This document shows positions 50,760 through 60,873 of a stretch of 64,000 bases of DNA, one piece after another; within the stretch, counting starts at the first letter, position 1, and the number at the start of each line of letters is the position of its first letter. The notes beneath the pieces were generated by a model. It searched no databases. It was given only the letters and a program-made list of their open reading frames with translations, and was not told the DNA's origin. A program made the position numbers and the translations under genes. This DNA comes from Nectonema munidae (Eukaryota; Nematomorpha; Nectonematoida; Nectonematidae), in contig JAUIRK010000129.1 of assembly GCA_030549495.1 (NCBI GenBank), positions 248,001-312,000 of the forward strand, in the 5' to 3' direction.

Positions 50760-51944
50760 CTAAGAATTCGCATAAACTTCTCGAATGACATTCAATGAAA
50801 TTTTGAAGATCTGAGATAAGAAGGAACATGTATCAAAATCGTATTCACAATTGGTTATGAAGAGCGTGTTCCCAGATTTCAGCGTTTCGTACAACTTAAG
50901 CATACTTAAAAATGTCTTCGGCTCACTCAGCTTCGTCAGTATGATGGAGTCTTGGAAAAGGGCTTCCGATATTTGGCTCTCACTTTCAGAGAACTCAGCA
51001 TAACTGTCTTCAGACTCGTTGGCTGAAGACGTAGACAATTTTTGTAAGTACTCTTCCTTCAGCTCATTAATCTTCTCAAGCAAGTCGTCTTTCTCCTTCT
51101 TCGCTTGTTGATAGGTATTTTGAAGTTTGCGTAATTTGAAGGCGCGCCAAATATCTTTACAAGTTTTGTGCTTTGGATTCAAGAGAGGAAGGACTTCATC
51201 CGATACATTTGACGACTGCACTCGCAATGGTGAAGTAATTCCAAACTCGTCCTCAGAATCTGAGATGTTGGCATTTTCGACAAGCAGAGCCACAGCTTGC
51301 GTTAAATCAGATTTAGTTTTGGAAAGCGCCTTTTTAGCATTTTTCTCGGAAAATCCCATTTCCATCAAGTTTTTGACGTGGTCGGTGGAAAAGGATGACG
51401 GATTTTCTTTTATGCGAGAGACGTGTTTCTCAACGCAAGCGACAGCCTTCTCATCCAAGATAAGAATGTTGTGAGCCGCCAGAATCAGCGAGGATAGAAC
51501 ACTTTCTAAATTCTGTGGATTTGAGGATGATTCTCTCCGTGCAGAACTTCTTTCACTTTTGCTGCCAGAGATTGGTGCAGGTTTTTCTCTCCGTACTTTC
51601 AAATCCTTGGTGGCCTCATGTATTTGTTCGGCTGTTGGTGAGTCTTCGAAAATTTTGCTATCACTGCTTTGCACGACCAGGTTGAATTCTGTTACCTTAT
51701 ACAACACAAGTTCACTTTCTTGCTTGATAGCCTGTTGAGCAAGATTGCTATGATCTTTTATCACTTGAAAGGTGCGGGGATTAGCCAGGACGAATTCTTT
51801 CAAAGCTTTTTCCGTTGCACTTTTATCTTCCAGCGAAACGCCAATATGGCCGAGCGCTTTCTTCTTTAGGTTGATGCCTTTTAACTCAGGAATATACTCC
51901 AGGTTAAAGGATTCCCCATTCTCTTGATAAATTGTAATCGGCAT
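50760..51944 (-). CDS. UBAC1: UBAC1 (KPC2)-like ubiquitin-associated protein, single exon
   Basis: 394 residues, close to the vertebrate 405. Order: ubiquitin-like fold about 1-90; a bridge helix EQIHEATKDLK (106-116); helical segment LESVLSSLILAAHNILILDE (146-165) matching the region before the first UBA; UBA about 185-225 with the MGF loop at 196-198 (VKNLMEMGFSEKNAKKALSK); CKDIWRAFKLRKLQ (262-275), matching the segment just before the second UBA; then a coiled coil (275-303) where the second UBA should be; and an STI1-like end, ALFQDSIILTKLSEPKTFLS (328-347) and SFLSQIFKISLN. UBAC1 is the non-catalytic partner of the RNF123 ubiquitin ligase that delivers ubiquitylated proteins to the proteasome. 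A strong acceptor (TTTGTTTACTTTTTTAG) ends 24 bases before the ATG on the minus strand, so an upstream, probably untranslated, exon is likely; a coding upstream exon is possible since the frame stays open to the acceptor. Confidence 0.85.
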   Translation of the reverse strand: MPITIYQENGESFNLEYIPELKGINLKKKALGHIGVSLEDKSATEKALKEFVLANPRTFQVIKDHSNLAQQAIKQESELVLYKVTEFNLVVQSSDSKIFEDSPTAEQIHEATKDLKVRREKPAPISGSKSERSSARRESSSNPQNLESVLSSLILAAHNILILDEKAVACVEKHVSRIKENPSSFSTDHVKNLMEMGFSEKNAKKALSKTKSDLTQAVALLVENANISDSEDEFGITSPLRVQSSNVSDEVLPLLNPKHKTCKDIWRAFKLRKLQNTYQQAKKEKDDLLEKINELKEEYLQKLSTSSANESEDSYAEFSESESQISEALFQDSIILTKLSEPKTFLSMLKLYETLKSGNTLFITNCEYDFDTCSFLSQIFKISLNVIREVYANS

Positions 51945-52265
51945 GGTAAAGTCTCTCAGCTTAAAAATCTAAAAAAGTAAACAAATAAGAAATAAGGAAG
52001 ATTTACAATGAAGGCAACCAGTGGTACACATTGGGCGTGGCAGCGAAATCACTAATAATAATTTGAGCCTGACACCGATATCATATATCTACTTGTTATT
52101 GTTTATTTTAATTTTCTTAGCCATTATACTACTAGCGCCATTATCACAACAATAATTTCATTGTTGTAATTATTATCAATTAGATCAGCGCATGGAATCC
52201 ACAGTCATTTCACAAATGAAAATGATAAATTTTATTTTATTCTGTTTTTGATTGATTTTTTCAGA
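51945..52265. other. Upstream region of the UBAC1-like gene
   Basis: Holds the minus-strand splice acceptor at about 51969 and AT-rich sequence beyond. No first exon or promoter element could be recognised. Confidence 0.4.
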
Positions 52266-52685
52266 TCATTTTAATTTTGCATTAAGACAAGTTGGTTTCT
52301 CAGTGCGCTTAAAAGTTAAAACTTTTTTCATGCGACCTTTTTTCGGAATCCTCGATAAAAAGCTGCCTTGTGTGATGGTGATAGTGCTAACCAAGGTAGG
52401 CATATAAATGTTAACATTTATTCTAAGGTAGAGAGTTAGCTTTAAAAGTGGAAGGAACATCTAAAACAAAGATATATTTCCCTCAAAGAAGCGTTTAATC
52501 TTTTCTCCTAGAATTTGCGTAAAATTTGCTTTGCTAGGCAGGGTTTCGGAGCTGGACAAAAATTGTGCGCATTGAATATTTAAAAACTTTTTTTCATTAA
52601 CGTCCACTTCTTTGTTATAGTAATGCACATTTGAGCTATATTTGATCAGAGGCAATAATGTAGCCACCTTTGAATGAGAGCCCAT
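52266..52685 (-). CDS. Two consecutive small open frames, unknown
   Basis: On the minus strand, 52685-52461 encodes GSHSKVATLLPLIKYSSNVH... (74 residues) and 52460-52266 encodes a basic peptide ending KKVLTFKRTEKPTCLNAKLK. The second begins directly after TTTGTTTTAG, which doubles as the stop of the first and as a plausible splice acceptor. Composition is more protein-like than the surroundings, so these may be exons of a small host gene. I recognise neither, and chance open frames are not excluded. Confidence 0.22.
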
Positions 52686-52689
52686 GCAT

Positions 52690-53215
52690 TTTTGAGCGGG
52701 GCGAATATTTTTTATATCACATAACTATATAGTTTAAAGCTTAAACTGTATATTCCTATTAATTACTGTAACCAAGCACGTCGATAGGGGGCAAATTAGA
52801 TAGGCTCCCTGCGATTTATTTTGCCCATCTGAAACTCATTTGAAATATATAAATGTATACACTTTCTTATATTCCCGGCCCCATTAAAATCAGTTTTACC
52901 CTCTCCCCCGTACTTGAAGTGGGCGATGGGGCTAATTTAAGTCTTTTATTCTAGAAATCACATATATACCATCTTTATCCTTAGATATTCATTTTATTTA
53001 ATGTTTTCGTTTTTTTATCAAGATTTCTTAGAATAGTTGCCAATGTTTTTACACTTTGCTTAAAATTTTTGTTAACAAAACTTAGTACAAAGGATTTCAT
53101 TTTCATGTAATTATTTGCGTATAATATAGGGATTGGAATAGCTAATTTATATAAATTTAAAGTTTGTAGAATATTTCTTCCAAAAATTTTAAACCTTTAC
53201 TTTCTATTTAAAATG
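52690..53215. other. No recognisable gene
   Basis: AT-rich spacer with a GC-richer patch at 52770-52930 (GATAGGGGGCAAATTAG, CTCTCCCCCGTACTTG) that is probably a dispersed repeat fragment. Confidence 0.4.
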
Positions 53216-53220
53216 GTACC

Positions 53221-53340
53221 GAGTCAAAATCTACGCTACCAAAATCTACTCTATCAAAATCTACGCTACCAAAATCTCCGCTACCAAAAGCTCCCCTACC
53301 AAAATCTCCGCCATCAAAATCTCTGCTACCTAAATTTACG
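53221..53340. repeat. 15-bp minisatellite, about eight units
   Basis: Tandem units of the form TCAAAATCTACGCTACCAAA (period 15). Three codon-length multiples keep one frame open on both strands: plus strand gives PKSTL-type pentapeptides, minus strand gives GSVDF-type pentapeptides. No splice sites or neighbouring coding sequence tie it to a gene. Confidence 0.85.
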
Positions 53341-53459
53341 ATAATAATTTTCATAAAAATTTTAAATATCCCAAAACTAAAAACTGGTGCAAATTGAACA
53401 GATTTTTTCCAATGGAATATTTTGTTTGTTGAAAAACCTTTTGATCATCTCATGAATAT

Positions 53460-54120
53460 CTTTAGCCTTTGTTGTTTTTTTTCAGTGCTTCACAAAACAT
53501 AAAATTTCGTTTAATTTTGCTCTCTTTGATGTATCTTACCATGACGAGTAGCTGGCTATAATTATAAACATCAGTAGACTCATCAAGCTGTATACTTACT
53601 TTGAGAGGGCTATCATTTATGTCTGTCACTATTTGATCCAAAATATCTTCACTTATATCATAAATTCTATCGTGAATGGTATCATTTGAAAGGGATACTT
53701 TTTGAAAACTTTTAATGGTTTCCTTTCCAATGAGGATTTTAGCCATTTCTATGGAACATGGTTTTATTAAATCCTCAGCAATTGTGTGCGGCTTTTTGCA
53801 TTTGGCAACTTGGTAAGCAACGAAATATGAGGCTTTCAATATTGGCTTATCAGTTTTTAGAAGTCCAAAAAAAATTATTTTGCCTACTTGATCAAATTTC
53901 TTTCTTTTAGCTTTCAAATCTTCAGCAGTTTGCCCTGTTTTTACCCCTCCATGATGATTTTGAAAGTGTTCTTTCAGTTATGATGGCTTCAAATTGGAGT
54001 TGGAAAATACTACATTGCAAAGTACACATTGTGGTCAAACCAAGCCCTTCTTTATCGGTTGTGAGGGTGAATCCGAATTCAACATAACTCTCATTCCATT
54101 TTCTTTTTGCTGACATTTTT
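53460..54120 (-). mobile_element. ZBED5-type hAT fragment, N-terminal half
   Basis: Minus strand: MSAKRKWNESYVEFGFTLT at about 54115 and a decayed BED zinc finger (codons for cysteine-rich CTLQCSIFQLQ then HHGGVKTG-like), followed by 'LKAKRKKFDQVGKIIFFGLL' near 53920, KPHTIAEDLIKPCSIEMAK near 53800, SNDTIHDRIYDISEDILDQI near 53685, VSIQLDESTDVYNYSQLLVM near 53610 (first catalytic Asp in DEST) and FCEALKK. This is the usual order for the ZBED5/FAM200 hAT group. It stops at about 53460; a frameshift separates the BED finger from the rest. Confidence 0.85.
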
Positions 54121-54589
54121 TACGTAATTTTATTTTATATATTTTGTCTGGAAATAAAAGATTTTCGTTTTATTTTTATGAATGGTAAATTTGATAAAAT
54201 TTGCAAATGAACATTTCCGATTAAAAATGTTGAAAGAATAAAGAAGAGATACTTTTACTGGAGAAAGGGAGAGAAAAAATTCTTTATGCAAATGAAGCAG
54301 AGCGGGCGAAAAATTTGTCAGTGTGGCAGACGATTAATCACGCAGATGAAAAAATGGAAAAATTTATGCGCCCCTGCATAAATGATACATTGATCGTGAA
54401 AGGGTAAAGTTTTGAGTTTAGACTAAATATTTGTAACAAATAAACATTTAAGTTGGCTGGAGCCAGACATATGAGCCATTTTTTCAATATTTCTCGCAAT
54501 ATTTTCCTGTTTTTTTTGGATTTTTTAGGTCAATAATGTCAAAAAAATTTTAAAGTCAATAAAAAGTCAAAAATATATTTTGTGTAAAG
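54121..54589. other. No recognisable gene
   Basis: AT-rich. The part next to the Merlin element (54480-54589, rich in TCAATAAAAAGTCAAAAA) may belong to the hAT whose other end is at about 55514, with the Merlin element inserted in it. Confidence 0.35.
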
Positions 54590-54597
54590 CTGTTTTT

Positions 54598-55256
54598 GGT
54601 ACTTATGGGTTATCTCCCCCCTCCCCACACTCCAAAAATTTTTTAAAAAAATTTTATTTGAATTTAAATGATGAGTAAAAATAATAAATTACTTGTTTAA
54701 ACAGGAGTCCAATACAAACTAATGTGTTGAAGTATTGTTTCAAAATGATCTAAACCTTTATTTTTTATTTCCTCTCTCCACATGAATTCACACATATACG
54801 AATCTAATAGATTTCTATGTGTGCCATTGTCTTCTCCAAAGTTTTTCAATATTTTGAGTATGCGCTCTAGATACAAAGTTATGTGAATGGTTTACAATTG
54901 AATGAATATATTCATTGGTAGAAAACAATTTCTGTATGCTCTCCAATCATCACTTATGATGTTAGTTCCTGGCCTTATGCTATCCTTTATTATTGAATAG
55001 AGAAAACTAGAAAATATTTCAACTAAAATATTCTACTATTTTAGTTGGTAAATTATCGTCTGCTTACTCAAAAAATATTATATAGTGTAACTAATGAAAA
55101 TCATACAGCAAAAAAGTAATAATTTGTTTAATTTATTTTCATAAATTAAATATATAAAATTATTAATTAATTAATATTTTAAAATTATTAAGTTAGAAAA
55201 AATTAAAAAAAAAATTTTTAGAGTGGGGGGGGGGGGGGAGATAACCCATAAGTACC
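54598..55256 (-). mobile_element. Merlin transposon, short and decayed, perfect 8-bp duplications
   Basis: Inverted ends GGTACTTATGGGTTATCTCC continue for about 50 bp (through the C-run and CCACTCYAAAAATTTTTT). Both sides carry CTGTTTTT (54590-54597 and 55257-55264). On the minus strand the interior encodes SIRPGTNIISDDWRAYRN near 54975, then EDNGTHRNLLDSYMCEFMWR near 54830, which is the second half of the ISXO2-like DDE domain of Merlin transposases. The 5' half of the transposase is missing, so the copy is non-autonomous. Terminal GG and 8-bp duplication fit Merlin. Confidence 0.88.
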
Positions 55257-55264
55257 CTGTTTTT

Positions 55265-55699
55265 AGAAAATTAAAATATTTTCAATGAATACTTCACGTT
55301 TGATAAGTAATTTTCAAAAATAACTAAATTATGAAATATTATTTTTAAACTGTAGTTATTTTACTCTAAATTTTTAAATTGTTTTATTTAATCTAAGAAA
55401 CGAGCTTTTTAATTGAAAAAACTTCAATTTCGTATAATAAATCAAAAAATTTTTGATTATAAAGTCAAAAAAAAAGAAAGATTTCTTAGGTCAAAAATTG
55501 TTTGCCCTGGTGATAAGTTTTTGATAGATCAATCCTTTAATAGTTAGTTATTTTTTCTTAAATATGCCTATTCAATCTACTTAACTATATTAAATTGATT
55601 ATATAATAATCAATATATATCTATATATTTTTTATATAATATAAAAAAGATAACAATACACACTTTGGTATATCTCTTGTTAGTAGTAGGTTTAAATGA
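55265..55699. other. Spacer ending a hAT of the CAGGGCAAACAA group
   Basis: GATTTCTTAGGTCAAAAATT followed by GTTTGCCCTG (ending about 55514) is the inverted form of the end of the hAT at 48367 (CAGGGCAAACAATTTTTGAT). No coding sequence of that hAT is seen here. Confidence 0.5.
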
Positions 55700-56765
55700 A
55701 TGTCTTAAATCTTGTATTTTTATCTGATGTCTTTAAAATATCACAAATCTTGCCTGTTTTTAAAAAAGATGACAAATTTAGCATTGGTAATTATAGGCCT
55801 ATTTCTCTCATTTCATCTATTGGAAGAATATTTGAAAAAATGTCATAAAAACAAATCTATTATTTTTTCACTATCAATAACTTATTTCATACTAACCAGC
55901 TTGGGTTTCGCTCTAATCCAGTGATTCCCAACCTTTTTTTAGTTTTCGGCAGCCTTGGCGAGCCTTTTAAAAATTCATGGCACCCTTTGAGGAAAAACTT
56001 ATTTAAAATTTCCACAGTTTTTTCATTATAATTTTTTGATTTCTACATTTGTATTGATGCAACAATACCTTATACAGAGATCATATAAAAAAAATGTATA
56101 CTGCTCCTGCTATCACAGAAAATATATAAGTTAAGTTTTAAAGTAGTTGCACAAATTATTCAAGTAATTACAGTGTAACACTATGAAATAAGACATAATA
56201 TTATATAATTTAATAAAAAAAGTATCTAAGCTAAAAGTTAAATTGTTAATTAGACAATAAAAGCAGAGAGAATGAAATTAATACAATTTTGGCGGCGCCC
56301 TTAAAAAATCTTACGGCACCCTTTAGTGCCGCGACACACAGGTTGGGAATCACTGCTCTAATCTAATCACTCGACTCAACTTCTTCATTCTATGTTTGAA
56401 TGATGTGTATGAATGTTTAGAAAAAAAGTTTCCTATATCTTCTTTATTGGCTGATATTTATAAGGCATTTGATTAAATTTTTCATTTCCGTTTGCTTGAA
56501 AAACGTAGGTCGTATAGAATGTCTCCTAGCGCAGCATTGTTTATTTCTAGCTATTTGAATAACAGGTTTCATTGTTTATGTGTGAAGGTATATTGTATAT
56601 GTGTTTTTAAAGGGTGTATGTGGGGTTCCACAACGTTCTATCTTGGGGTTCCTATTCTTTTTTTAATATATGTGAATGACGTTTCCACAACTGATTCCTT
56701 TATAAATATGTTCTATACGCTAATGATATTAATATGTTTGCTTCTTTGAATGATACTCAGTTGAC
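55700..56765 (+). mobile_element. LINE reverse transcriptase fragment, interrupted by a MITE
   Basis: Plus-strand codons in mixed frames give FKKDDKFSIGNYRPISLISS near 55760, GRIFEKM and HTNQLGFRSN up to 55918, then after the MITE: NDVYECLEKKFPISSLLADI near 56398 followed by a KAFD motif (motif A), RRSYRMSPSAALFISSYLNN near 56504, and FLIYVNDVST near 56661. These are reverse transcriptase blocks of a Jockey/CR1-like LINE. Endonuclease and 3' tail are not identified. Several frame breaks, one of them caused by the MITE. Confidence 0.7.
55919..56355. mobile_element. hAT-type MITE, 437 bp, inside the LINE
   Basis: Begins CAGTGATTCCCAACCTTTTT and ends CACAGGTTGGGAATCACTG; perfect eight-base duplication CTCTAATC at 55911-55918 and 56356-56363. 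Interior has the GGCGCCC / GGCACCC words often seen in such MITEs. It splits the reverse transcriptase of the LINE and is therefore younger than it. Confidence 0.94.
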
Positions 56766-57055
56766 AATTTTTTTTTATATATTTCTCCCTGTGAGTATTT
56801 TCCAGCGATATATATACTTTCTCAGTTCAATGAACTGATAGATTACACTAATAACGAGATAGTGTAACCTATAGGCTAACAACAAAAATATGTTAAATTT
56901 TACTCCAAATAATTTTATATCTTTAATATAAATCCCACACTAATCCTCCATTTTTTAAAAATAAGACATTGAAGTTATATGATTTATACAAGTGTATTTA
57001 GCTATTTTCTTATTTAAATTTACTCCACCTTATTCATTTTCTAAATGATCCGTCT
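56766..57055. other. No recognisable feature
   Basis: AT-rich spacer between two LINE fragments in opposite orientation. Confidence 0.4.
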
Positions 57056-58850
57056 TCAACTCTCAGATTGATGGAGATTCTGACTGTTAATATCATCATC
57101 CATTTGTCTCCAGGAGGAGAACAAGGTCTTGTATCCCGGCTAGCCAGGGTCGATCTTTTTCATTTTTTTGCAGCGTCGTCTCCATTGCTTTCTCAGTTGT
57201 GCATCTTCCAGAGAGAGAGTCCCCTTTTTTCCATATCTGCTTTCACCACATCTTCCCATGATTTCTTGGGGCGCCCTTGCTTTGCTTTTCTCCAGTCACA
57301 ACTTCTGTCAAATTCCTGAGAACAGAATTTGGGACTTTGTCTAAGAGCGTTTTTCCACAAATCATTCTCATTTACGTTGATTGCATACGCCTGATATCTG
57401 TTTTTTTTTCATTGCCCAACATTCACACCCATAACTCCTAACACTTCTCACACATGCTTTGTACAGTCTTCCTTTTAGCTTCAAAGACAGCGCTTTCTTA
57501 CAAAATACTACAGATATGTCGTTGAATTTTTTCTAAGCGAGTCTTATCCATGATGTCACAGATTTTACAACATTTCCATCTCTGCTAAGTATGTCTCCTA
57601 AGTACCAAAATTCTTTTACAACATTAATTTTGTCTCCTCCAAATATGACCGTATTTTCATTTTCTTCATCAATTTTCTCTTCTTTGCAACTACAACAAAT
57701 AAAATTTTTAACCTTTATAAGCGCACCACGCACAACTGAACATCTTTTATGGACCCACCACATCTTGCATAAACTACACTGAATGGCATTTATCATAACT
57801 CCTTTGCCGCATTTTGCACATGGATCGATATTACTAATAACTTCATCTAAACATCAAGATTTAAATTTCATTTCTTTAGTTTTTGAAACGTTTACAACCC
57901 TTTGCCACTCAGTGATTCTCTCCAAATAATGTATCTTTTTCCAACGTTGTCCCAACTGCTTTCAACAATCACCAAATCATCTGAATAGAGAAACTCTCTC
58001 TTACGCTTTTCAACATCATCAGAAAGTACATCCATAATAATTGCAAAAAGTATCGGCTAAGCACAGATCCCTGATGAACACCGACATTAACTTTGAGCCA
58101 CTCTGATATTTGTCCTTCAACTTGCACCACAGTTTTTGCATCGTGGTACATTTCCATTATTGCTTTTACTTCGTACTCTGGCACACCTTTTTTCTCAGAG
58201 CCCACCAAATTACTTCTCTTAGAATGGAATCAAAAGATTTCTCAATGTCGACAAATACAGCCTACAAGTCCTTATCTACTTTTTTGTGTTTTCAATCAAT
58301 TGCCTTACTGCAAAAATTGGATCGATCGTGCTTTTACTAGGCATGAAACTCATTTGAATTTCATTTATCTCAACACGTTTCCTAATTCTTTTTTCAAAAA
58401 CTCTCTCCAATACCTTCATCGCATGTTCAAGAAACTTTATACTTCTATAGTTAGAACATTCTTATGAGTCGCATTTGCCTTTATAAAGAGGTAACACTAC
58501 TTCTCCAGCTTTCTGGCATCTTTCTCCCCATCATTATATCATTTCCTATTTTTGCCAAAGAACCCTCAGTCTACAAAGTTGTATTACTTCTATAGGCACA
58601 CCACTTGGACCAGCTGCTTTATTAGTTTTCATCTGTATCATCGCTTGATTCACCTCTTCTCTTGAAATTTCAGGCACAGGGCTCTCGTTTGGCAGAACTT
58701 CTAAATTCCTATTCCAGATATTTTCTCTATTCAAAGATTTGCGACAGTGATCCTTCCAGAGTTCTAATCTTTTTTCAAGCTTCAACTTCAGCTCTCTCTG
58801 ACTGTTAATATAATCTTGCAAAAACGAAAAAATCAATATATAGGGTTAAA
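57056..58850 (-). mobile_element. LINE with CxxC zinc-binding segment, 5'-truncated
   Basis: Minus-strand blocks in order: KLEKRLELWKDHCRKSLNRE near 58780; NQAMIQMKTNKAAGPSGVPI near 58655; EYEVKAIMEMYHDAKTVVQV near 58170, KVNVGVHQGSVLS near 58090; then AIQCSLCKMWWVHKRCSVVR near 57785 with FICCSCKEE, a cysteine-histidine segment; VKEFWYLGDILSRDGN near 57610; and the far C-terminal QGRPKKSWEDVVKADMEKRG near 57275 and ASRDTRPC near 57140. The arrangement of a zinc-binding segment followed by FxYLGD is typical of a broadly distributed LINE group. The YADD part is in decayed frames. No endonuclease is seen. Confidence 0.75.
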
Positions 58851-59017
58851 AATTTTGGAATGATTTTCTATCTTCTCCATTTAATAAAGATCTACTTTGT
58901 TCAGTAAAAAAATAGACTTCTCTTTTATTTGGTCAAATTATATATATTTATGACCCCCTATTAAAAACTGCTTTGCTCAAGCTGAACGTTATAATTTTAT
59001 TTTGTTTTCATGTGCTG

Positions 59018-59162
59018 TGAGTAAGGTTGGTAAGATAATGGGTTTCGATAACTCAAGGTCTTGGGCTCGATCCCGCATCAAGCCTACTTTCCTCATAGTT
59101 CGATACAAGCGGCAAAATTATGCCTTCTCAATGAGAACACCCCATAGTACCTTTACCTTTAT
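59018..59162 (+). repeat. tRNA-derived SINE, family B, best copy
   Basis: Box-A-like GTGAGTAAGGTTGGTAAGAT, box-B-like GGGCTCGATCCCGC (59063-59076), then the body CCTACTTTCCTCATAGTTCG and ACAAGCGGCAAAATTATGCC, followed by an AT-rich tail. Relatives: 43151-43267 (minus) and 18639-18712 (partial). Confidence 0.75.
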
Positions 59163-60114
59163 ATATAAATATATTATATAGTCCATTTTATATATTTAAT
59201 TTACATTTTTAGTATACACTATTTTTAATATAATCGTGTCTACCGATTCACAACATATCTACTTTGTAAAGATTTGTATGTTACATATATTATTATTCTT
59301 TTCCTCTTATTTGCTCATTCACTCAACTAGCAAGATATATTTTATATACATCTATCCGCAGCCCTGACTTGATGTATATAATATATACAAATAAAATATC
59401 AATTGTATGTTGATAACATACTTTTAATTTTACTGAAACAGTATACATTTCCCTATTTTATTTTGATATGATTTTTTTCTTCTTCGTGACGTTTATTAAT
59501 CGAGTAATAATCTTTTGATTTGAATAAAAAAAATTAATCAAACTTATCAATGGAACAAGCTAAACTTTCGATTAAAATCATTAATACATACAATTCCAAA
59601 CATAAGATGAGGGCGCGCATGGAAAAGCAGATCTATGAAGGGACATATTGGAAAGAAACTCAATTGTGAAGAGACCGTCTGACGGCTACATATAAGGTCT
59701 AGTTAACACCCTGTTATAGAATAAACCAAAAAAAACTCTCAATTAGAATACGAAAGCCATGCGTTGCCAAAGAAAGCTATTTGCAACATTACAATGAATA
59801 TCACCAGAGGAATAATAAAAAATGAAAGACAACATAATAACGATCAAAAGTGGTCTTTGTGTAATAAAGGTCGAATAAACTCATTTGAGAAGAATTGAAA
59901 CTTTAGGTAATTGACAAGTGCTCTTATATAAGATATGGTCGTTATAACAGATTTGGCAGTAGATAGAAAGCAGGATCATAGAAACAATATTCAACAACGG
60001 CACTTAGTACTTACGAAAATTTTAGAGTACTTAGAAAATCAACTACGACTTCAATTACTTAATTTAATAAATTATGTAGTATATGCAAATGCTATACGTC
60101 ATTATATATTTTAG
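59163..60114. other. No recognisable gene
   Basis: AT-rich. It could hold upstream exons of the open frame at 60115, but no splice-bounded block stood out. Confidence 0.35.
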
Positions 60115-60448
60115 CGCTAATAGAAAATACCCATGTAAAAATGATCATTCGCATCAATTCAGAGTGGGAAACGCACACGTAGAACATACGCCACTTAAAT
60201 ATACAGCACATAGTCGAGTTGTGAGTCCAAAGAAAGATTTTTACAGCAATGGCCCTAAAATACCAGAGCGTGCATTTATTAAAAAAATTATTGTGAAAAA
60301 TATTCACTCTAATCTGATAAGCGAAACAAATATTTCTTCACAAAAGAAGGTTAAGATTTTTGAATTAAAAATAAAATTTGTTAATAGACGTGCGAAGCCT
60401 TCTGTGAAAAAAAGACTTAAAAAGACGCTTTATATCAAAGAAGATTAA
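60115..60448 (+). CDS. Possible terminal exon, basic protein of unknown function
   Basis: Acceptor-like TATATATTTTAG ends at 60114. The frame reads ANRKYPCKNDHSHQFRVGNA, then HTPLKYTAHSRVVSPKKDFY, and ends in a lysine/arginine-rich tail (NRRAKPSVKKRLKKTLYIKE) with a TAA at 60446-60448. An AATAAA lies at about 60532. The composition (His, Cys, Pro, Lys) is protein-like. An ATG at 60083 in the same frame would also give a 121-residue open frame. I do not recognise it; it could be a host exon or a chance frame. Confidence 0.3.
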
Positions 60449-60574
60449 GAAAGTTAATATAATAAAAAATAGTAATACCTTTATGCTTACAAACAGGACA
60501 TTAAAAATTAGAACAAATAAAATAGCTGAATAAAGAAATAAAAAATAACCTATTCTGTTAAAATTATTTGGTAT

Positions 60575-60873
60575 TGTTGTAAAGCAGCTTATGCAAATAA
60601 GGCGTGTGCACAATTTTCCTCAGCAACAGTGCAAAATTGTTTCTCTTTTCCAAAGTGCATGCAAATTAATTATAAAGGAATTTCCATGAAGTCCTATCAA
60701 TAGTTTCTTACAAAGATTCATTAATTTGATTAGGGTTGTTACTGCAAAATTTGAATAGTATATTTCCAGTGTATAAATACTAGTGTGTTTTTCAGAATCT
60801 AAACACTTCTTCTTTGGCTTTCAATAAATTTTACCATTTTTTATTTTACTCTGTCTCTGGTTAAAACATAACA
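60575..60873 (+). repeat. 5' LTR of Gypsy element
   Basis: Starts TGTTGTAAAGCAG and ends AAAACATAACA (TG...CA), 299 bp; its reverse-complement relative is the solo LTR at 34775-35086. It is followed by TCTGGCGCAGTTATCAGGAT, the kind of sequence seen after Gypsy LTRs at the primer-binding region. Confidence 0.85.

Noticed and set aside
51127-51869. Plus-strand open frames of 115 and 66 residues
   Set aside because: They lie antisense to the UBAC1-like coding exon and have no recognisable motifs.
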